From: Janthinobacterium sp.
GTDB lineage: Bacteria; Pseudomonadota; Gammaproteobacteria; Burkholderiales; Burkholderiaceae_D
Assembly: GCA_003133225.1 (NCBI GenBank)
Contig: PKWL01000014.1
Location: forward strand, 1 to 64,000
DNA: 64,000 nucleotides
Direction: 5' to 3'
Below, piece after piece: positions 52,934 through 62,220 of the stretch. The notes beneath the pieces were generated by a model that was not told where the DNA came from, did not search any database, and saw nothing but the letters and a program-made list of their open reading frames with translations. The stretch's first letter is position 1; the number at the start of each line of letters is the position of its first letter. The translations under genes were made by a program, and so were the position numbers.

Positions 52934-53503
52934 ATGGAGCAGCACCAAATGGAGCACCACTTGCGCACTCGCTACGGAGCGCTGTCCCAGGCCTTTCATT
53001 GGGCTACGGCGATCCTGGTTCTGATCGCGTTCGTGTACGGACCGGGAGGCTCCGAACAGCAGGTCTACTTGCCGGCCCGCGATTTCAACCGACAACTGCA
53101 CGAGACGTTGGGAATGGCTGTGCTTGCCTTGGTCGTCATGCGCCTGTTGTGGCGGAGCGTCGCCGCCCGGCCCCACTTGGCGCAGCCTACCCGCTGGATG
53201 GGCATCGCAGCCGCGGCCGTGCAAGGCGCGCTCTACCTGCTCCTCTTTGCGCTCCCGCTCACGGCTATCTGTGGTGCATGGCTTGAGGGGCATCGATTGA
53301 CGCTGCTGGCGGGGATCGAGGTGTCATCGTTGCTCGGGGTTTCACACGCTGCCGGCGCGACGATGGCGGAAATTCATACCTGGCTCGGTGATGCGATACT
53401 CTGGCTGGCGGGGTTGCACGCGCTCGCCGCGCTCTACCATCATCTGGTACTCAAGGACGGCGTACTCGCCTCTATGCTGCCGCGCTGGATTTCGTTGCGA
53501 TAG
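52934..53503 (+). CDS. Cytochrome b561 family protein
   Basis: 189-residue membrane cytochrome b of the bacterial b561 type. Four hydrophobic helices carry candidate haem histidines: SQAFHWATAILVL, RQLHETLGMAVLALVVMRLLWR, MAEIHTWLGDAILWLAGLHA and LYHHLVLKDG. It likely passes electrons from quinol to a periplasmic acceptor. The ATG giving MEQHQMEHH was chosen because a GAAGGGA site precedes it. Confidence 0.9.
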   Translation: MEQHQMEHHLRTRYGALSQAFHWATAILVLIAFVYGPGGSEQQVYLPARDFNRQLHETLGMAVLALVVMRLLWRSVAARPHLAQPTRWMGIAAAAVQGALYLLLFALPLTAICGAWLEGHRLTLLAGIEVSSLLGVSHAAGATMAEIHTWLGDAILWLAGLHALAALYHHLVLKDGVLASMLPRWISLR

Positions 53504-53629
53504 GCATCTGTTGTGTGTTTTTGTTAGCCAAACGGGAGCGCGACCGTTTTGATGATGTTCGCCATCAGCGAGCCCCGCCTGCTCACCTTGACGGGATTGT
53601 TACGTGCTGACAATCCCGATGCCTAGTCT

Positions 53630-54442
53630 TTAATTGGACATCAGAACCGGCACTGTCATGTGCCGAAGGATGTAGCGTGTTCCAGCGCCGCGGCTAACAA
53701 ACGGCAGCCCGATATGGGTATGGGCGCCCATGACCAGCAGGTCGGAGCCGAGGTCGGCGGCCCGATTGAGCAGCATGTCCATGATTCCGATGTCGCTCAC
53801 TAGCGTGATTTCCGAGGTGACTTGAATGCCGTGGCATGCGAGGTGGCCCGTGACTTCATCACAGCTGCTTCGGGCCCCTTCGGCCGTGGTGGCGAAAGAC
53901 AGCACTGTCGCTTCATTACAGCCTTCAATGAGGGGAATTGCGTCGTTGAGCGCACGGGCGGCCTCGCGCGCATTGCACCATGCAATTAGGGGGCGCTTGG
54001 CCACTTCGGGGAAGGTCCCAATGTACGGCAAGATGAGTACCGGCCGGCCAGAATTGAGGACTACTTCCCCAACCAGATCTGCCGGCACATGCGACTTGGC
54101 CATGTCGTCATGCTGGCCCATAATAACCAGGTCGGCATGACGCGCCAGTTCAGTGATACGGAACAACACTTCCGCTTCGCCGCCGCGGTTGACGTCGCGC
54201 CATTCGGCCTTGAGCAAACCGGAAGTGGCTTTTTCGAAGGCGACCTTGCTGGCCTCGGCAGCCTCCGTGTAGGCGTGCGTGGGCCATGTCGTGACGACGC
54301 CGACCCGTTGCGATGAAGCGAGTTGTCCAAACACACCAATTAGTCGTGCCTGGTGCTGGCGCGCGAGTGACGCTGCCAGTTCCAGCCTTGCCATCGCGCG
54401 CTTGCTCTGGTCTAAGTGAACCATTAAACTTTTTAGTGCCAT
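53630..54442 (-). CDS. Universal stress protein, tandem UspA domains
   Basis: 270-residue protein with two Usp domains. The first opens MALKSLMVHLDQ and includes HADLVIMGQHDD; the second ends with GSDLLVMGAHTHIGLPFVSR and the nucleotide-binding type G-rich turn GAGTRYILRHMTVPVLMS. The start was set at the second of two close ATG codons because the first ATG (ATGGAG) forms the ribosome site for it. Such proteins are often induced by low oxygen or stress. A short inverted repeat lies about 75 bases upstream. Confidence 0.9.
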   Translation of the reverse strand: MALKSLMVHLDQSKRAMARLELAASLARQHQARLIGVFGQLASSQRVGVVTTWPTHAYTEAAEASKVAFEKATSGLLKAEWRDVNRGGEAEVLFRITELARHADLVIMGQHDDMAKSHVPADLVGEVVLNSGRPVLILPYIGTFPEVAKRPLIAWCNAREAARALNDAIPLIEGCNEATVLSFATTAEGARSSCDEVTGHLACHGIQVTSEITLVSDIGIMDMLLNRAADLGSDLLVMGAHTHIGLPFVSRGAGTRYILRHMTVPVLMSN

Positions 54443-54941
54443 TTTTTTCTCCATGTCATAGATAAATTTCCTAAGCCTAGATCCGCAGGAGCGTGGAAAT
54501 CCGCTTGCTCTTGTTTCACATGAAGCGTCTTCATGTTTCGCCCCGCTTCAATGTATGAAGTATATTCAAATTCAACGGTGCGGTGGCATAGTAAGCAGCA
54601 TGGCTGGCGCGCCAACAGCGAATCGCCGGCAAATTTGTGACCCCTCGTCGTACGGGCGGACCGTTTTCCCGTTTGGCGGCGGCGCCATGATGCCCGTCCA
54701 TGACCAGTCCATGGTTATCGGTTATCGACGCGAAGGCCGCGCGGCGCCCTCGGCCTTCGCCTTTTCATCCCTGGGAGCGCGACACTTCCGGCCTCAGTTC
54801 TGCGACATTGGGCCGCCGTAGGCGAGGCGTGAAGGAAGGGCGCATCGGGGGAGGCATGCAAGGGCGTGAAGTGTGAAAGGCATGACAGATGATGCGCCTG
54901 CCTGCCACCGCCCGAATTTTCAAGTTCAAAGCGGCTAACCG
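54443..54941. other. Intergenic stretch between usp and the M16 protease
   Basis: About 500 bases. It holds the usp upstream region and an 8-bp inverted repeat, listed separately. A plus-strand open frame of 88 codons (54555-54821) has no family match. Confidence 0.4.
54518..54536. promoter_or_regulatory. Short inverted repeat upstream of usp
   Basis: ACATGAAG and CTTCATGT form a perfect 8-bp repeat with the 3-base spacer CGT. It lies 76 bases before the usp start, a place for an operator. It is not the FNR pattern TTGAT-N4-ATCAA. Confidence 0.5.
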
Positions 54942-57809
54942 TCAGCTCGCCAGGGCCAGTAAATCGACGCTGGTTAACCCGGCCAGATCCTGTTTCGTGT
55001 TGCCGGCAAAAGCGGCGCGGCTCGGCGTGCCATTTTTCAGCCAGTGCCGGGTGGCCGCCTTAATTTGCGCTGCGCTACATTGGAGCACGCCAGTTCGGAA
55101 CCGCTTGCGCACCTCTTCCGTCGTGCCGCGCTGTTGCATATTCCACGAGTTTAACGCTTCGGAGTAGGGCGAGAGAGGCTTGTCGAGGCCTTTGATCACG
55201 CAAATGATTGCTTCTTCGATTTTTTCTTGTGAGAAGTCATTGCCGAGAATCCACTCAATGGCTTCGTCAAAATCGGCATAAGTTGCCGCCAGGCGCGGGT
55301 CGCGATACGAGCTCATCGAGAACGTGCCCGCGTTGGCCGCATAACTCGCGTAACCGCCATAGGCGCCGCCTTTTTCGCGCAACGCCTGATGCAACACCTG
55401 GTTGGTCATGAGTTCTGCCGCGACCGCGAGCGCTGCCGCGTCCGCATGCTGCACGCGCGGCGCCGCCCACGCGATCAGGCAATGGTTGATCTGACTGGTG
55501 GCATGGAGCGCAACATTACTGAGCGGCATGGCGGACAAATTGGCCGCCACGGCTGCCTGGGGCGCCTCGTCGGTGCTAGGCAAGACCAGTAAAGCGGCCA
55601 GTTCGGCGCCGTCCTGATTGATGCCGGCGCACAGGATCGTCGGCACGCGCGACACGATCGATTGATGTAGTTCGCGCAAGCGGGACGCGATTGCCCGCAA
55701 GCCTTGCGGGGTTTTGCTTTGCTGCTGCAAGGAGCGGTAAAACGGTAAAGCGGAGGGGCCATCGACGACATCTTCGAAACGCCGGGTCGCCGACAATGGC
55801 GCAGTCGCGGCCAGCATCGCGTACTGGCTGCCGGACTCCGCCAGGCCGCTCAGCTTGTCTTGAACCAGGCTTTCAACGAGGAAGGCTAAGCGCTCATGTT
55901 CATCGAAGCGTGGGCTGCCGATCGATTCCGACAAGACGGCGGCGATCGCTTGCTGCTCTTCGCGTAAGCCGCTAGCCGAGAACGCGATTTCGACGCGCAG
56001 GCTCCCGCCTTCCTGCGGGATCGCCTCCAGGCCGATATGGAAGGACGGCACCATGCTTTGACGCCACGCACTCGCTTCCTCGAACGAGCGCGCGCCGACC
56101 CCGAGGTCCGGCGCTAGCTCTGCATACAGGCGCAGCCACGGCCACGCGTCCTCGTCCAGGTGCGAGACGTTATACAGGACGTTGGCGTAGCTAATGCCAT
56201 TGGAGGCGATCGAGAAACTGACGGCGCCCTGGTCCATTGCCGGAATCGGGAGTGCGGGCCGCGGCAGCGGGCTGACATCGCTCGGCAGGATGCGTGGCAG
56301 AACTTCCGAATTCGACGGCAATTGCTGATGCACGTCAAGAGCGGCCGACTCGGCCACAATGCGCTCGCGCTCGCTCTGCGGTAGCGTGACCAGGTGTGCG
56401 GCCAAGCGGGCTTCTTCGGTCGCTTTGCGCTCCGTAAAAAATTTTGCATCGGGAATCACGCGCGTCGTCAGGCGGGTCGGCGAATCGAGCAAAAATTGCA
56501 CGAGTGCCTTGAAAAAAGCGGGATCGGCGATCTGCTGTTGCAAACTATCGAGCATCGCTTCGTTATCGAGCGCGTTCATGACGTTGCCGCCATACATTTC
56601 CACCGGTAGCGCATGCAGCAGGCGCGACAGGCCGTAAGGCGTACGTCCGCTGCTAATTTCACGCTGGCTGTACTTGATGTCGCGCAGTGCCGCTTGCAAC
56701 ACTGACTGCGGCACCCCTTCTGCCGCAGTTTTCTCCAGCGCACTCCAGATGCGGGTTCTAGCCTCGTCCACCTGCTCCGCCGTCAAGCCTTCCATGCCGA
56801 TATGGAACACCATTTGGCGCGTGCCTGCATCCCTGCCATTCATGTCGGAAGGGCGCCCGAAGCCAGCAGATTCCATGGCCCGCATCAGCGGCGCCGACGA
56901 GTCGCCCAGCAGTCCGACGGACAGCAGATGGGCATGATAAAACGCGGCCGGGTCGGCCGATTCGCCCATCAACCATGCCATTTGCAAGCCGTATTCGTCG
57001 GCGCGCGCTTCCTGCGAGGGAATGCGCACCGTCGTTTCCTTCGGCGCGCTCCAGGCCGGAGCCAGTTGTGGCAAGCGGCGTGGAGAAAATCCCGATAGCT
57101 TCGAGAGCACGCGCTTCGAAATTTGCGCTTGAATTTCACCGGCGTCGATGCACCCCGTGCTCATGAAGACCGCTTGCGACGGATGATAATGGCTGGCGTG
57201 AAATTCCTTGAGCATGGCATGCGTGAGCTGCGGGATCACAAGAGGATCGCCGCCCGACTCGACCGCGTAGGTGGTGCCCTGAAACAAGGTGCTGGAGATG
57301 CCGGCGTCGAGTGCGCGCATGGGACTGTTGAAAGCGCCTTTCATCTCGTTGAAGACGACGCCCTGGTAGCTCAGCTTGCCGTCCTCTAGGGCATACCGCC
57401 AGCCTTCTTGCAAAAAGCTCAGGTAATCCAAGCGCGGGAAAAAGGCGGCGTCGAGATACACATCGAGCAAATTAAAGAAATCCTTCTTGTCGGTGCTGGC
57501 GAACGGATAGACCGTGCGGTCGGCATACGTCATCGCGTTCATGAAGGTCGCCGTCGAGCGCCGCAACATCGAGAAAAACGGATCGCGCACGGGATAGCGC
57601 TCCGATCCGCACAGCGCCAAATGTTCAAGGATGTGAGCGCGGCCGTCGCTCACGTTTGGTACGGTCGGGAAGGCCACAAGAAACACCAGTTCCGCCTGCT
57701 CGGTTGCCATATGAATGTGACGCACACCGGAGCTCGGTTCCACATACTGCTCGACGGTCGCCTGCAGGACCGGGATAAAATGGCTGCTGAGTTTTTCAAA
57801 AGTGATCAT
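54942..57809 (-). CDS. M16 family zinc metalloprotease, PreP-like
   Basis: 955-residue peptidase of family M16C. The inverted zinc motif HILEH is at residues 59-63, followed by ALCGSERYPVRDPFFSMLRR, the presequence-protease (Cym1/PreP) type opening. The size fits a single chain with four homologous domains, the second half being catalytically silent. It lacks a signal peptide, so it probably degrades peptides in the cytoplasm. No operon partner is seen. Confidence 0.92.
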   Translation of the reverse strand: MITFEKLSSHFIPVLQATVEQYVEPSSGVRHIHMATEQAELVFLVAFPTVPNVSDGRAHILEHLALCGSERYPVRDPFFSMLRRSTATFMNAMTYADRTVYPFASTDKKDFFNLLDVYLDAAFFPRLDYLSFLQEGWRYALEDGKLSYQGVVFNEMKGAFNSPMRALDAGISSTLFQGTTYAVESGGDPLVIPQLTHAMLKEFHASHYHPSQAVFMSTGCIDAGEIQAQISKRVLSKLSGFSPRRLPQLAPAWSAPKETTVRIPSQEARADEYGLQMAWLMGESADPAAFYHAHLLSVGLLGDSSAPLMRAMESAGFGRPSDMNGRDAGTRQMVFHIGMEGLTAEQVDEARTRIWSALEKTAAEGVPQSVLQAALRDIKYSQREISSGRTPYGLSRLLHALPVEMYGGNVMNALDNEAMLDSLQQQIADPAFFKALVQFLLDSPTRLTTRVIPDAKFFTERKATEEARLAAHLVTLPQSERERIVAESAALDVHQQLPSNSEVLPRILPSDVSPLPRPALPIPAMDQGAVSFSIASNGISYANVLYNVSHLDEDAWPWLRLYAELAPDLGVGARSFEEASAWRQSMVPSFHIGLEAIPQEGGSLRVEIAFSASGLREEQQAIAAVLSESIGSPRFDEHERLAFLVESLVQDKLSGLAESGSQYAMLAATAPLSATRRFEDVVDGPSALPFYRSLQQQSKTPQGLRAIASRLRELHQSIVSRVPTILCAGINQDGAELAALLVLPSTDEAPQAAVAANLSAMPLSNVALHATSQINHCLIAWAAPRVQHADAAALAVAAELMTNQVLHQALREKGGAYGGYASYAANAGTFSMSSYRDPRLAATYADFDEAIEWILGNDFSQEKIEEAIICVIKGLDKPLSPYSEALNSWNMQQRGTTEEVRKRFRTGVLQCSAAQIKAATRHWLKNGTPSRAAFAGNTKQDLAGLTSVDLLALAS

Positions 57810-57965
57810 TGGGCTCGTTTTCTACGTGCTCGCCGAAGTATTCCGGGCGATAGGGTGGGTCAATAAAATAAATGGCGAATCAGCAGCACCTAGCGCACAT
57901 TGCCACGAGCTTGGACTGTTCGCCTTGCAAATTCGTGTCCAAATTGATCTTGGTCAGGGCCGCCA

Positions 57966-57993
57966 CCGGGGACGGTATTACCGGGGACGGTAT
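57966..57993 (+). repeat. Direct repeat of 13 bases
   Basis: ACCGGGGACGGTA is present at 57966-57978 and again at 57981-57993, with a period of 15 bases. Confidence 0.7.
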
Positions 57994-58410
57994 CTTTACC
58001 CGTTCCCGCCCCATTTTTGCCGGCAAAGATGGCGCGCTTTTTATGAGGCGTCTGCTGTCGATGGCGCGCTGGCACTGCGACCTTGACTCGGCGCAAAAAG
58101 AGTGCCGCATAAGCGCCTATTGCTGTTGCCGGGGCGCGAGCGCATTGTAGCCTAGCGCTGCGGGTAACGCTAAGAAAAGCGTGCCGACCGCGACCGGCGA
58201 GACGCGCACGTTTCGCCCGTCCACTATAGTCTTGGACCAACACTTGCCTTGAAAAATCCCATTCGATTTCTCATTATCGCAAATTTTTTTCAATACGGGC
58301 GCGACGAAATTTCGACCTGCCCGGAGCAAGCCTTAGCGCAGGGCTTGTCTTTTAGGGCGGCGCCGCTGCGCCGGGCCTGGCGATGGGGTGCTTGTTTGCC
58401 CTAAAGGGCA

Positions 58411-58448
58411 GTGGGAAGTGGGAAGTGGTCAGGTGGTCAGGTGGTCAG
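58411..58448 (+). repeat. Short tandem repeat block
   Basis: Two copies of GTGGGAA (58411-58424) are followed by three copies of GTGGTCAG (58425-58448). The block is between the hemerythrin gene and the M16 protease gene. Confidence 0.75.
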
Positions 58449-58591
58449 GTGCAGCAAGGTGCGTAGGGGGAGATGCCGGGGGCAATAGGGGCGACGCTAG
58501 CGACTGAACCGTTTTCCGCTTCGCGTCGGGCAGAAAGAGGTAGCGCAGGGCAGGCGCCACCGCAGTGAGGTTCATCGCGGGTCCGTCCTGC

Positions 58592-59056
58592 CTACCCCAA
58601 GCTAACTTGCTGCGCGGCCACGCACAGGGCGTCCATCGCGCCGATAATTTCGCTCTGGCGGGCCGCGAGCAGACGGTCAGCGAGCGGATACAGGATGTCG
58701 ACTTCTTTCAAATTATGTTGTCTCATAGTTATGTGCCATGTCTCGGCGTGGCCGAAAAAATCATTCGCCTGGTGCTGCGAAATTGATTCAGACAGGCGCT
58801 GGATGATCCCGCGCAGATATTTGTGTTCTTTGCGCATGAGCTTGGTGGGGCCGTCGTCGCTGCCAATGGCTTGTTCGAAAGCCCTAAACATGACCTGCTC
58901 TTCCATTGCCAAATGGCGCTCCAAGGCCAGGCCAAAGCTTTCGATGCCGATCCCCGCTTGAGCCCATTGTCCGCGCTCGACGCAGGCTTCCGCTTGCCCG
59001 AACAAGCCGTTACAGTGCGCTAGATCGCCGTTCAGATAACCGCCAATGGTCGCCAT
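58592..59056 (-). CDS. Hemerythrin-like (HHE domain) protein
   Basis: 154-residue four-helix HHE protein. Likely diiron ligands are seen in ALERHLAMEEQVMFRAFE, LMRKEHKYLRG and MRQHNLKEVDILYPLAD. It could bind oxygen or nitric oxide. The start was set at the ATG giving MATIGGYLNG; an upstream start would add nine residues. It is divergent from ubiUVT, with an FNR-like dyad between them. Confidence 0.88.
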   Translation of the reverse strand: MATIGGYLNGDLAHCNGLFGQAEACVERGQWAQAGIGIESFGLALERHLAMEEQVMFRAFEQAIGSDDGPTKLMRKEHKYLRGIIQRLSESISQHQANDFFGHAETWHITMRQHNLKEVDILYPLADRLLAARQSEIIGAMDALCVAAQQVSLG

Positions 59057-59465
59057 GTCGTTTCCTCGTCGATTGCGCACCACGCATTTTTACCCTGAGC
59101 CAAGGGGGATTTCCTTGATCCATGTTAAGGATTCACCGACTGCCTTCGCGTTACAGTTCTCTTTCGTAAAATCGGAAAGTATACCAATGTGGTGGGCGCC
59201 GTCCATACCTCCAAGGTGATATCATGGCTGCCGATTAGGAGGGCAAGGGACGTCTGCGCGCGCATCGTTTGGCCGCCAGGTCAGGTTGGATGCGCTTGCC
59301 AGCATTGCCCGCCCGCTCGACTCGTGCGTTTCCTCTGGCGCGAGGCGCGCGCCGATCGCAGCTGTGGCCGGCCCTGCGGCTTGCTGGCGGCCTAGGCGAC
59401 ACCCATTGGATCTCCCTGCAGGCTCGGCCTGCCTTGTAACTTACCAGAACGCATGACATATCAAC
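59057..59465. other. Divergent control region between the hemerythrin gene and ubiU
   Basis: 409 bases. The FNR-like dyad at 59115-59128 is the one clear site. The remaining part toward ubiU contains no recognised gene or hairpin. Confidence 0.5.
59115..59128. promoter_or_regulatory. FNR/ANR-like box
   Basis: TTGATCCATGTTAA matches TTGAT-N4-ATCAA at eight of ten arm positions, the two mismatches being in the second arm (GTTAA). It lies 59 bases before the hemerythrin start and about 340 bases before ubiU. FNR-type control suits both: UbiUVT works without oxygen. Confidence 0.55.
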
Positions 59466-60524
59466 ATGACCAATACCGCGACTTCGATGCATGCCAATCC
59501 CGATTCCACCATGGCGCCGCAAACTCCGATCGACCTGGTTTGCCCGGCCGGCAGCCTGCCGGCCCTGAAGGCGGCCATCGATAACGGTGCCGACTGCGTT
59601 TATCTGGGTTTTCGCGACGCCACCAATGCCCGCAACTTCGCCGGCCTCAATTTCGACGATGCCGCGATCGACCAGGGCATTCGCTACGCGCACGAGAGGG
59701 GGCGCAAGGTCTTGCTAGCGCTAAATACGTATCCCCAGCCATCGACCAGCGCCCAGTGGCGCAGCGCAATTGACCGCGCAGCCCGGGCCGGCATCGACGC
59801 CGTCATTTTGGCCGATCCCGGCCTCATGCGCTATGCGGCCGACCACTACCCCGATCTGCGCCTCCATCTGTCGGTACAGGGTTCGGCCACCAATTATGAA
59901 GCGATCAATTATTATCACCAGCATTTCGGCGTGGCACGGGCCGTGCTGCCGCGCGTGCTGTCCTTGGCGCAGGTGGACCTGGTGGCCAAAAACACGCCAA
60001 TTGAAATCGAAGTGTTCGGCTTTGGCAGCCTGTGCGTGATGGTTGAGGGCCGTTGTGCCTTGTCGTCCTACGTCACGGGTGAGGCGCCCAACACGCACGG
60101 GGTTTGTTCGCCGGCCAAGGCGGTGCGCTGGCAGCAGACGCCAAAAGGCTTGGAATCGCGCTTAAATGGCGTGCTGATCGACCGTTACAACGATGAGGAA
60201 AGCGCCAGCTATCCGACCGTGTGCAAGGGGCGTTTCGACGTCGCCGATGAAAATTATTATGCGATTGAGGAGCCGACCAGCCTCAACACGCTCGAGTTGT
60301 TGCCGCAGCTGATTGCCATGGGGGTGCGTGCCATCAAAATCGAAGGGCGCCAGCGCAGCCCGGCCTATGTCGCACAAGTGACGAGGGTCTGGCGCGACGC
60401 GATCGACCAGTGCCGCGCCAACCCGCAGCGCTATTCGGTCAAGCCGGTCTGGATGAAGGAACTAAACAAGGTGGCGGAAGGACAGCAGCATACGCTGGGC
60501 GCTTACCACCGTTCGTGGAAATGA
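59466..60524 (+). CDS. ubiU: O2-independent ubiquinone hydroxylase component UbiU
   Basis: 352-residue U32-family protein. Cys190, Cys197, Cys214 and Cys253 have the same spacing as the 4Fe-4S ligands of E. coli UbiU (Cys169, 176, 193, 232), each shifted by 21. The core opens [20 protein letters not shown]. About 20 extra residues precede it, so a later start such as Met16 is possible. With UbiV it hydroxylates the ubiquinone ring without oxygen. ubiV begins 37 bases after its stop. Confidence 0.95.
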   Translation: MTNTATSMHANPDSTMAPQTPIDLVCPAGSLPALKAAIDNGADCVYLGFRDATNARNFAGLNFDDAAIDQGIRYAHERGRKVLLALNTYPQPSTSAQWRSAIDRAARAGIDAVILADPGLMRYAADHYPDLRLHLSVQGSATNYEAINYYHQHFGVARAVLPRVLSLAQVDLVAKNTPIEIEVFGFGSLCVMVEGRCALSSYVTGEAPNTHGVCSPAKAVRWQQTPKGLESRLNGVLIDRYNDEESASYPTVCKGRFDVADENYYAIEEPTSLNTLELLPQLIAMGVRAIKIEGRQRSPAYVAQVTRVWRDAIDQCRANPQRYSVKPVWMKELNKVAEGQQHTLGAYHRSWK

Positions 60525-60561
60525 TACGGTCTGGCGGCTCGCCAGACATTTGGGAGAATGC

Positions 60562-61461
60562 ATGTTGAAACTCGCCTTGGGGCCCATCTTGTACTACTGG
60601 CCGCGCGCTGCGGTCTTTCAATTTTATGAGGCCGTCGCCGCCACGCCGATCGACATCGTGTATCTGGGCGAAACAGTGTGTTCACGCCGGCATGAGGTGC
60701 GTCTGGCCGATTGGCTGAGCATTGCCGAGCAGCTTGAGGCAGCGGGCAAGCAGGTGGTATTGTCAACTCAAGCCCTGCTTGAATCCGGAGCCGATTTGAC
60801 CACGTTGCGCAAGATCACCGGCAACGGGCGCATCGCGGTCGAAGCGAACGACATGGGGGCCGTGCACTGCCTGGAAAATCAAGTTCCATTTATCGCCGGG
60901 CCGCACTTGAACATCTATAATCCGCCGACGCTCGAATTGATGGCGCAAGCCGGCGCCCAACGCTGGGTCATGCCGCTGGAAATGGGCCGCGACGGTTTGG
61001 CACTGATGCAGGAAGGACGCCCGAGCGCCATGGAAACCGAGGTTTTCGCCTACGGCCGCATGCCGCTTGCCTTTTCAGCGCGCTGCTTTACCGCGCGCCA
61101 TCGTAATTTGCCGAAGGACGATTGCCAGTTCAGCTGCCTGGAATATCCCGATGGTTTGCTGCTGCAAACGCGCGAGAGCGCGCCCTTCTTGATCTTGAAC
61201 GGAACCCAGACCCAGTCCGCCCTGGTCTACAGCCTGCTCGGCGAAATGCCGCAAATGCAAGCTCTTGGCGTGGACGTGGTGCGCCTTAGCCCGCAATCGG
61301 AACACATGGCCGACATCATCGCGGCGTTCGACCGGGTGCGTCGGGCTCTGCCCGCGCCGAGCTCTAGCGTGCCGGAACTCGCCCAGTGGATGCCGTCGCA
61401 GGCATGCAACGGCTATTGGTACGGCAAGCCGGGACTCGATCAAGTTGGGAGCGTAGCATGA
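60562..61461 (+). CDS. ubiV: O2-independent ubiquinone hydroxylase component UbiV
   Basis: 299-residue U32-family partner of UbiU. Cys40, Cys175, Cys188 and Cys192 fit the 4Fe-4S ligands of E. coli UbiV (Cys39, 180, 193, 197). The ATG giving [10 protein letters not shown] was chosen because GGGAGA sits six bases before it; an ATG four codons upstream overlaps that site. Its TGA overlaps the ubiT ATG. Confidence 0.95.
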   Translation: MLKLALGPILYYWPRAAVFQFYEAVAATPIDIVYLGETVCSRRHEVRLADWLSIAEQLEAAGKQVVLSTQALLESGADLTTLRKITGNGRIAVEANDMGAVHCLENQVPFIAGPHLNIYNPPTLELMAQAGAQRWVMPLEMGRDGLALMQEGRPSAMETEVFAYGRMPLAFSARCFTARHRNLPKDDCQFSCLEYPDGLLLQTRESAPFLILNGTQTQSALVYSLLGEMPQMQALGVDVVRLSPQSEHMADIIAAFDRVRRALPAPSSSVPELAQWMPSQACNGYWYGKPGLDQVGSVA

Positions 61462-61928
61462 GCCGCGCCGTCAATGCCTTGCCGCCGGCGCTGGGAAAAC
61501 TGTTCTCCTTGCTGCCCGTGTATCCCGGTTCGCTGCTCTTTGTGGCGGGACTCAACCTGGTCATTGCGAAACACTTGCCAGCCGATGTGCAGCTCGCTTT
61601 GACCGGTAAAAAATTGCGCATCAAGGTCATCGATGCGCAAATCGCTTTCAATTTTAGCTGGCGCGGCGGGCGCTTTGCGGCCTGCCGCGCCGACGCCGTG
61701 AGTGACTTGACGATTGCTGCCAGCGCCCATGATTTCCTGTTGTTGGCGCAGCGCTTAGAGGATCCCGACACTCTGTTTTTCAGCCGGCGCCTGGCCATGG
61801 AGGGTGACACCGAACTCGGACTATTGGTCAAGAACACACTCGATGCGCTCGACTTGCCGGTGTCCGACCTGGCGCGTTTCCTGCCCGCCCGCGTGTTTGC
61901 GCTGCTCAAGCGGACGGCGCCACGATAA
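61458..61928 (+). CDS. ubiT: Anaerobic ubiquinone accessory lipid-binding protein UbiT
   Basis: 156-residue SCP2-domain protein. The hydrophobic start [20 protein letters not shown] precedes the sterol-carrier fold with [13 protein letters not shown] and [40 protein letters not shown] is the UbiT/UbiJ-type signature. It binds lipid intermediates for UbiUV. The start overlaps ubiV by ATGA, so the three genes form one operon. Confidence 0.92.
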   Translation: MSRAVNALPPALGKLFSLLPVYPGSLLFVAGLNLVIAKHLPADVQLALTGKKLRIKVIDAQIAFNFSWRGGRFAACRADAVSDLTIAASAHDFLLLAQRLEDPDTLFFSRRLAMEGDTELGLLVKNTLDALDLPVSDLARFLPARVFALLKRTAPR

Positions 61929-62220
61929 AATGACAGGGCCGTCGCGGCCTCCTCGCATGCAACCGCCGCCGGTCGCCCGGTCCAATCCGGATGCTCGGGT
62001 GCGCCAGCGCGGCATGGGGCGCCGGCCGGCCTAACAGAAGCTGCGAGAAGCTGCGCCAGGCAGCTGCGCTCAATGCGGGCGCGGGGCCTGTTCTCTAAAT
62101 TTTGCGGCGTGCTTCGAGCCCCGTGCCGCTACCCGTGCCTTTTCGTCCGGTTCCCCGCGCCCGGCGCATTGATCCCAAAGTCGAAGCCGGCGTCGGCGCC
62201 CTTAATTAAAGAGAATATAA

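Larger units (their letters stand above)
57810..58591. other. Intergenic stretch with short repeats
   Basis: 782 bases without a recognised gene. The 13-mer ACCGGGGACGGTA occurs twice at 57966 and 57981. A tandem block runs from 58411 to 58448. A minus-strand frame near 58120-58330 includes a hydrophobic run (VAVGTLFLALPAALGYNAL) of uncertain meaning. Confidence 0.45.

Noticed and set aside
54510-54528. TGTTTCACATGAAG as a third parS site
   Set aside because: It differs from the consensus in the central CACGTG (CACATG) and in the last arm, and it overlaps a different perfect dyad.
54555-54821. Plus-strand 88-codon frame between usp and the M16 protease
   Set aside because: No family match and composition typical of a chance frame.
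58120-58330. Hydrophobic minus-strand run VAVGTLFLALPAALGYNAL as an ExbB/MotA remnant
   Set aside because: Only about 20 residues resemble the family, with an in-frame stop soon after and no ExbD or further helices; chance similarity is likely.
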